Source: Algibacter_G agarivorans (lineage in GTDB: Bacteria > Bacteroidota > Bacteroidia > Flavobacteriales > Flavobacteriaceae). From it: DNA of 64,000 bases. Numbering within the stretch: the stretch's first letter is position 1; every line of letters begins with the position of its first letter. Below the pieces are notes generated by a model that saw only the letters and a program-made list of their open reading frames with translations, did not search any database and was not told the origin of the DNA. The stretch spans positions 124,001-188,000 of the forward strand of contig NZ_BAABJJ010000029.1 in the NCBI RefSeq assembly GCF_039543245.1, in the 5' to 3' direction. Shown here piece after piece: positions 62,693 through 64,000 of this stretch. The position numbers and the translations under genes were made by a program.

Positions 62693-64000
62693 ATGAAGAA
62701 ATCAAAATTTACTACCCTTGACAGTTTGTCATTACAGGAATTTGATGAAAACTCAGAATTAATTCCATTAATGACACCAGAGGACGAAGAAGCTATAAAT
62801 AATGAGGAATTACCCGAAACCTTACCCATTTTATCGTTAAGAAATACGGTATTGTTTCCTGGTGTGGTTATTCCAATTACTGCAGGTAGAGATAAGTCGA
62901 TAAAGCTAATAAACGATGCTAATAAAGGCGGAAAAGTTATTGGTGTAGTTGCTCAAAAAGACGAATCTATTGAAGATCCGACAGCAAAAGAAATTCATGA
63001 AACAGGTACCGTTGCTCGAATATTACGTGTTTTAAAAATGCCTGATGGCAATGTAACCGTTATCATTCAAGGAAAAAAGCGATTTAAAGTAGCCGAAGTT
63101 CTTACTGAAGAGCCTTACATGAACGCGACTATTAGAGATATTCCTGAGGCTAAGCCAGCAATAAAAAATAAGGAGTTTTCTGCAATTATAGATTCTATAA
63201 AAGATTTAGCTTTAGAAATCATCAAGGAAAGCCCAAATATCCCTAGTGAGGCTTCTTTCGCTATTAAAAATATTGAAAGCAATTCATTTTTGATAAACTT
63301 TGTGTCTTCAAACATGAACCTTTCTGTAGAGGAAAAGCAAGAGCTTTTAGAAATAGACGATCTTAAGAAACGTGCTTTAGCTACGCTTAAGTATATGAAT
63401 GTTGAGTTTCAGAAGTTAGAACTTAAGAATGATATTCAGTCTCGTGTTCAAATGGATATGAGCCAGCAACAACGTGAGTATTTCTTGCATCAGCAAATGA
63501 AAACCATTCAAGAAGAGTTGGGTGGTGTTAGTCATGATGAGGAAATAGATGAAATGAAAGCCAAGGCAAGCAAAAAACTTTGGGATGAAGATGTTGCAAA
63601 GCATTTTGAAAAAGAAATAGCCAAAATGCAGCGCATGAATCCGCAGGTGGCGGAATACTCGATACAGCGCAATTATTTGGAGTTGTTTTTAGATTTACCA
63701 TGGAATGAATTTAGCAAAGATAAATTCGATTTAAAACGTGCCATGAAAATTCTTGATAGAGATCACTTTGGTTTAGAAGATGTAAAGCAAAGGATCATTG
63801 AGTATTTGGCAGTGTTGAAACTTCGCAATGATATGAAGTCGCCTATTTTGTGTTTATACGGCCCTCCAGGAGTTGGTAAAACCTCATTAGGGAAGTCAAT
63901 TGCAGAAGCCTTAGGAAGAGAATATGTTAGAATTTCGTTAGGTGGTTTGCGTGATGAAGCTGAAATACGTGGACATAGAAAAACCTATATTGGTGCTATG
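62693..64000 (+). CDS. lon: Lon protease, N-terminal part (cut by the window end)
   Basis: 436 codons, open to the last base of the window. Residues 1-30 are a flavobacterial acidic extension; residues 38-240 are the Lon substrate-binding domain (LPILSLRNTVLFPGVVIPITAG, GTVARILRVLKMPDGNVTVIIQG); residues 240-350 a helical coiled segment with REYFLHQQMKTIQEELGG; from about 355 the AAA+ module begins (LPWNEFSKDKFDLKRA, Walker A GPPGVGKTS near residue 390, ISLGGLRDEAEIRGHRKTYIGAM). Ser-Lys protease domain lies outside. The protein degrades misfolded and regulatory proteins, and its heat-shock role suits the stress island, but no CRP-like site precedes it. The start is the ATG at 62693. Confidence 0.95.
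   Translation, partial: MKKSKFTTLDSLSLQEFDENSELIPLMTPEDEEAINNEELPETLPILSLRNTVLFPGVVIPITAGRDKSIKLINDANKGGKVIGVVAQKDESIEDPTAKEIHETGTVARILRVLKMPDGNVTVIIQGKKRFKVAEVLTEEPYMNATIRDIPEAKPAIKNKEFSAIIDSIKDLALEIIKESPNIPSEASFAIKNIESNSFLINFVSSNMNLSVEEKQELLEIDDLKKRALATLKYMNVEFQKLELKNDIQSRVQMDMSQQQREYFLHQQMKTIQEELGGVSHDEEIDEMKAKASKKLWDEDVAKHFEKEIAKMQRMNPQVAEYSIQRNYLELFLDLPWNEFSKDKFDLKRAMKILDRDHFGLEDVKQRIIEYLAVLKLRNDMKSPILCLYGPPGVGKTSLGKSIAEALGREYVRISLGGLRDEAEIRGHRKTYIGAM

Overview
The window is low-GC DNA from a member of the Bacteroidota, most likely a marine Flavobacteriaceae species. The support is the protein content (type IX secretion sorting domains, PorP/SprF partners, SprB-like repeats, fused E1 dehydrogenase, flavobacterial ABC-F protein) and the promoters, which follow the Bacteroidetes TTG-N19/20-TAnnTTTG pattern. 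Most open reading frames lack a Shine-Dalgarno sequence. No tRNA, rRNA, CRISPR array, insertion sequence or prophage was seen. One structural RNA, the SRP RNA, is certain.

Region 1 (1-18.1 kb) is a stress island. It holds a DUF2267 protein, an OmpA-type lipoprotein, two tandem homologous non-coding RNA units, a general-stress-like protein, a response regulator fused to a CRP-type DNA-binding module, a 1214-residue PAS/LOV/GAF histidine kinase co-transcribed with a MscS channel, a phosphoribosyltransferase, a PCMT/erythromycin-esterase fusion, a P-type ATPase, an Hsp20 and a glucan phosphorylase. Seven transcription units here share one promoter layout: a TGA-N6-TCA dyad (best form TGACCTAGGTCA) followed by TCATTT, with a TAnnTTnR -7 element starting exactly 35 nt after the first base of the dyad. 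An eighth (glucan phosphorylase) has offset 36. I saw no second example in the other intergenic gaps I read. This points to one class II CRP/FNR-type activator, most simply the REC-CRP protein, driving a regulon that includes both RNAs.

Region 2 (18.2-34.5 kb) is a secretion and adhesion region. It contains two cassettes, each a secreted protein with a type B T9SS sorting domain followed by a PorP/SprF protein. The first PorP/SprF carries a long Lys/Ala/Glu coiled coil and a SPOR-like end. The second adhesin is 2741 residues and SprB-like. A glutaminyl cyclase lipoprotein follows, fitting the mature N-terminal glutamines predicted for the exported proteins of the window.

Region 3 (35.8-64 kb) is mostly housekeeping: SRP RNA, a short-chain dehydrogenase, a thioredoxin-fold lipoprotein without cysteines, an ABC-F ATPase, PAP2 phosphatase, pheT, a fused 2-oxoacid dehydrogenase E1, an M1-like protein joined to an outer-membrane barrel, a LOG protein, uvrA, ggt-acpH, glmM, a sulfatase, a lipid A-type acyltransferase with a decayed paralogue beside it, a rhomboid protease, and the first 436 codons of lon, cut by the window edge. 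Several short intergenic repeat families are scattered through the window.
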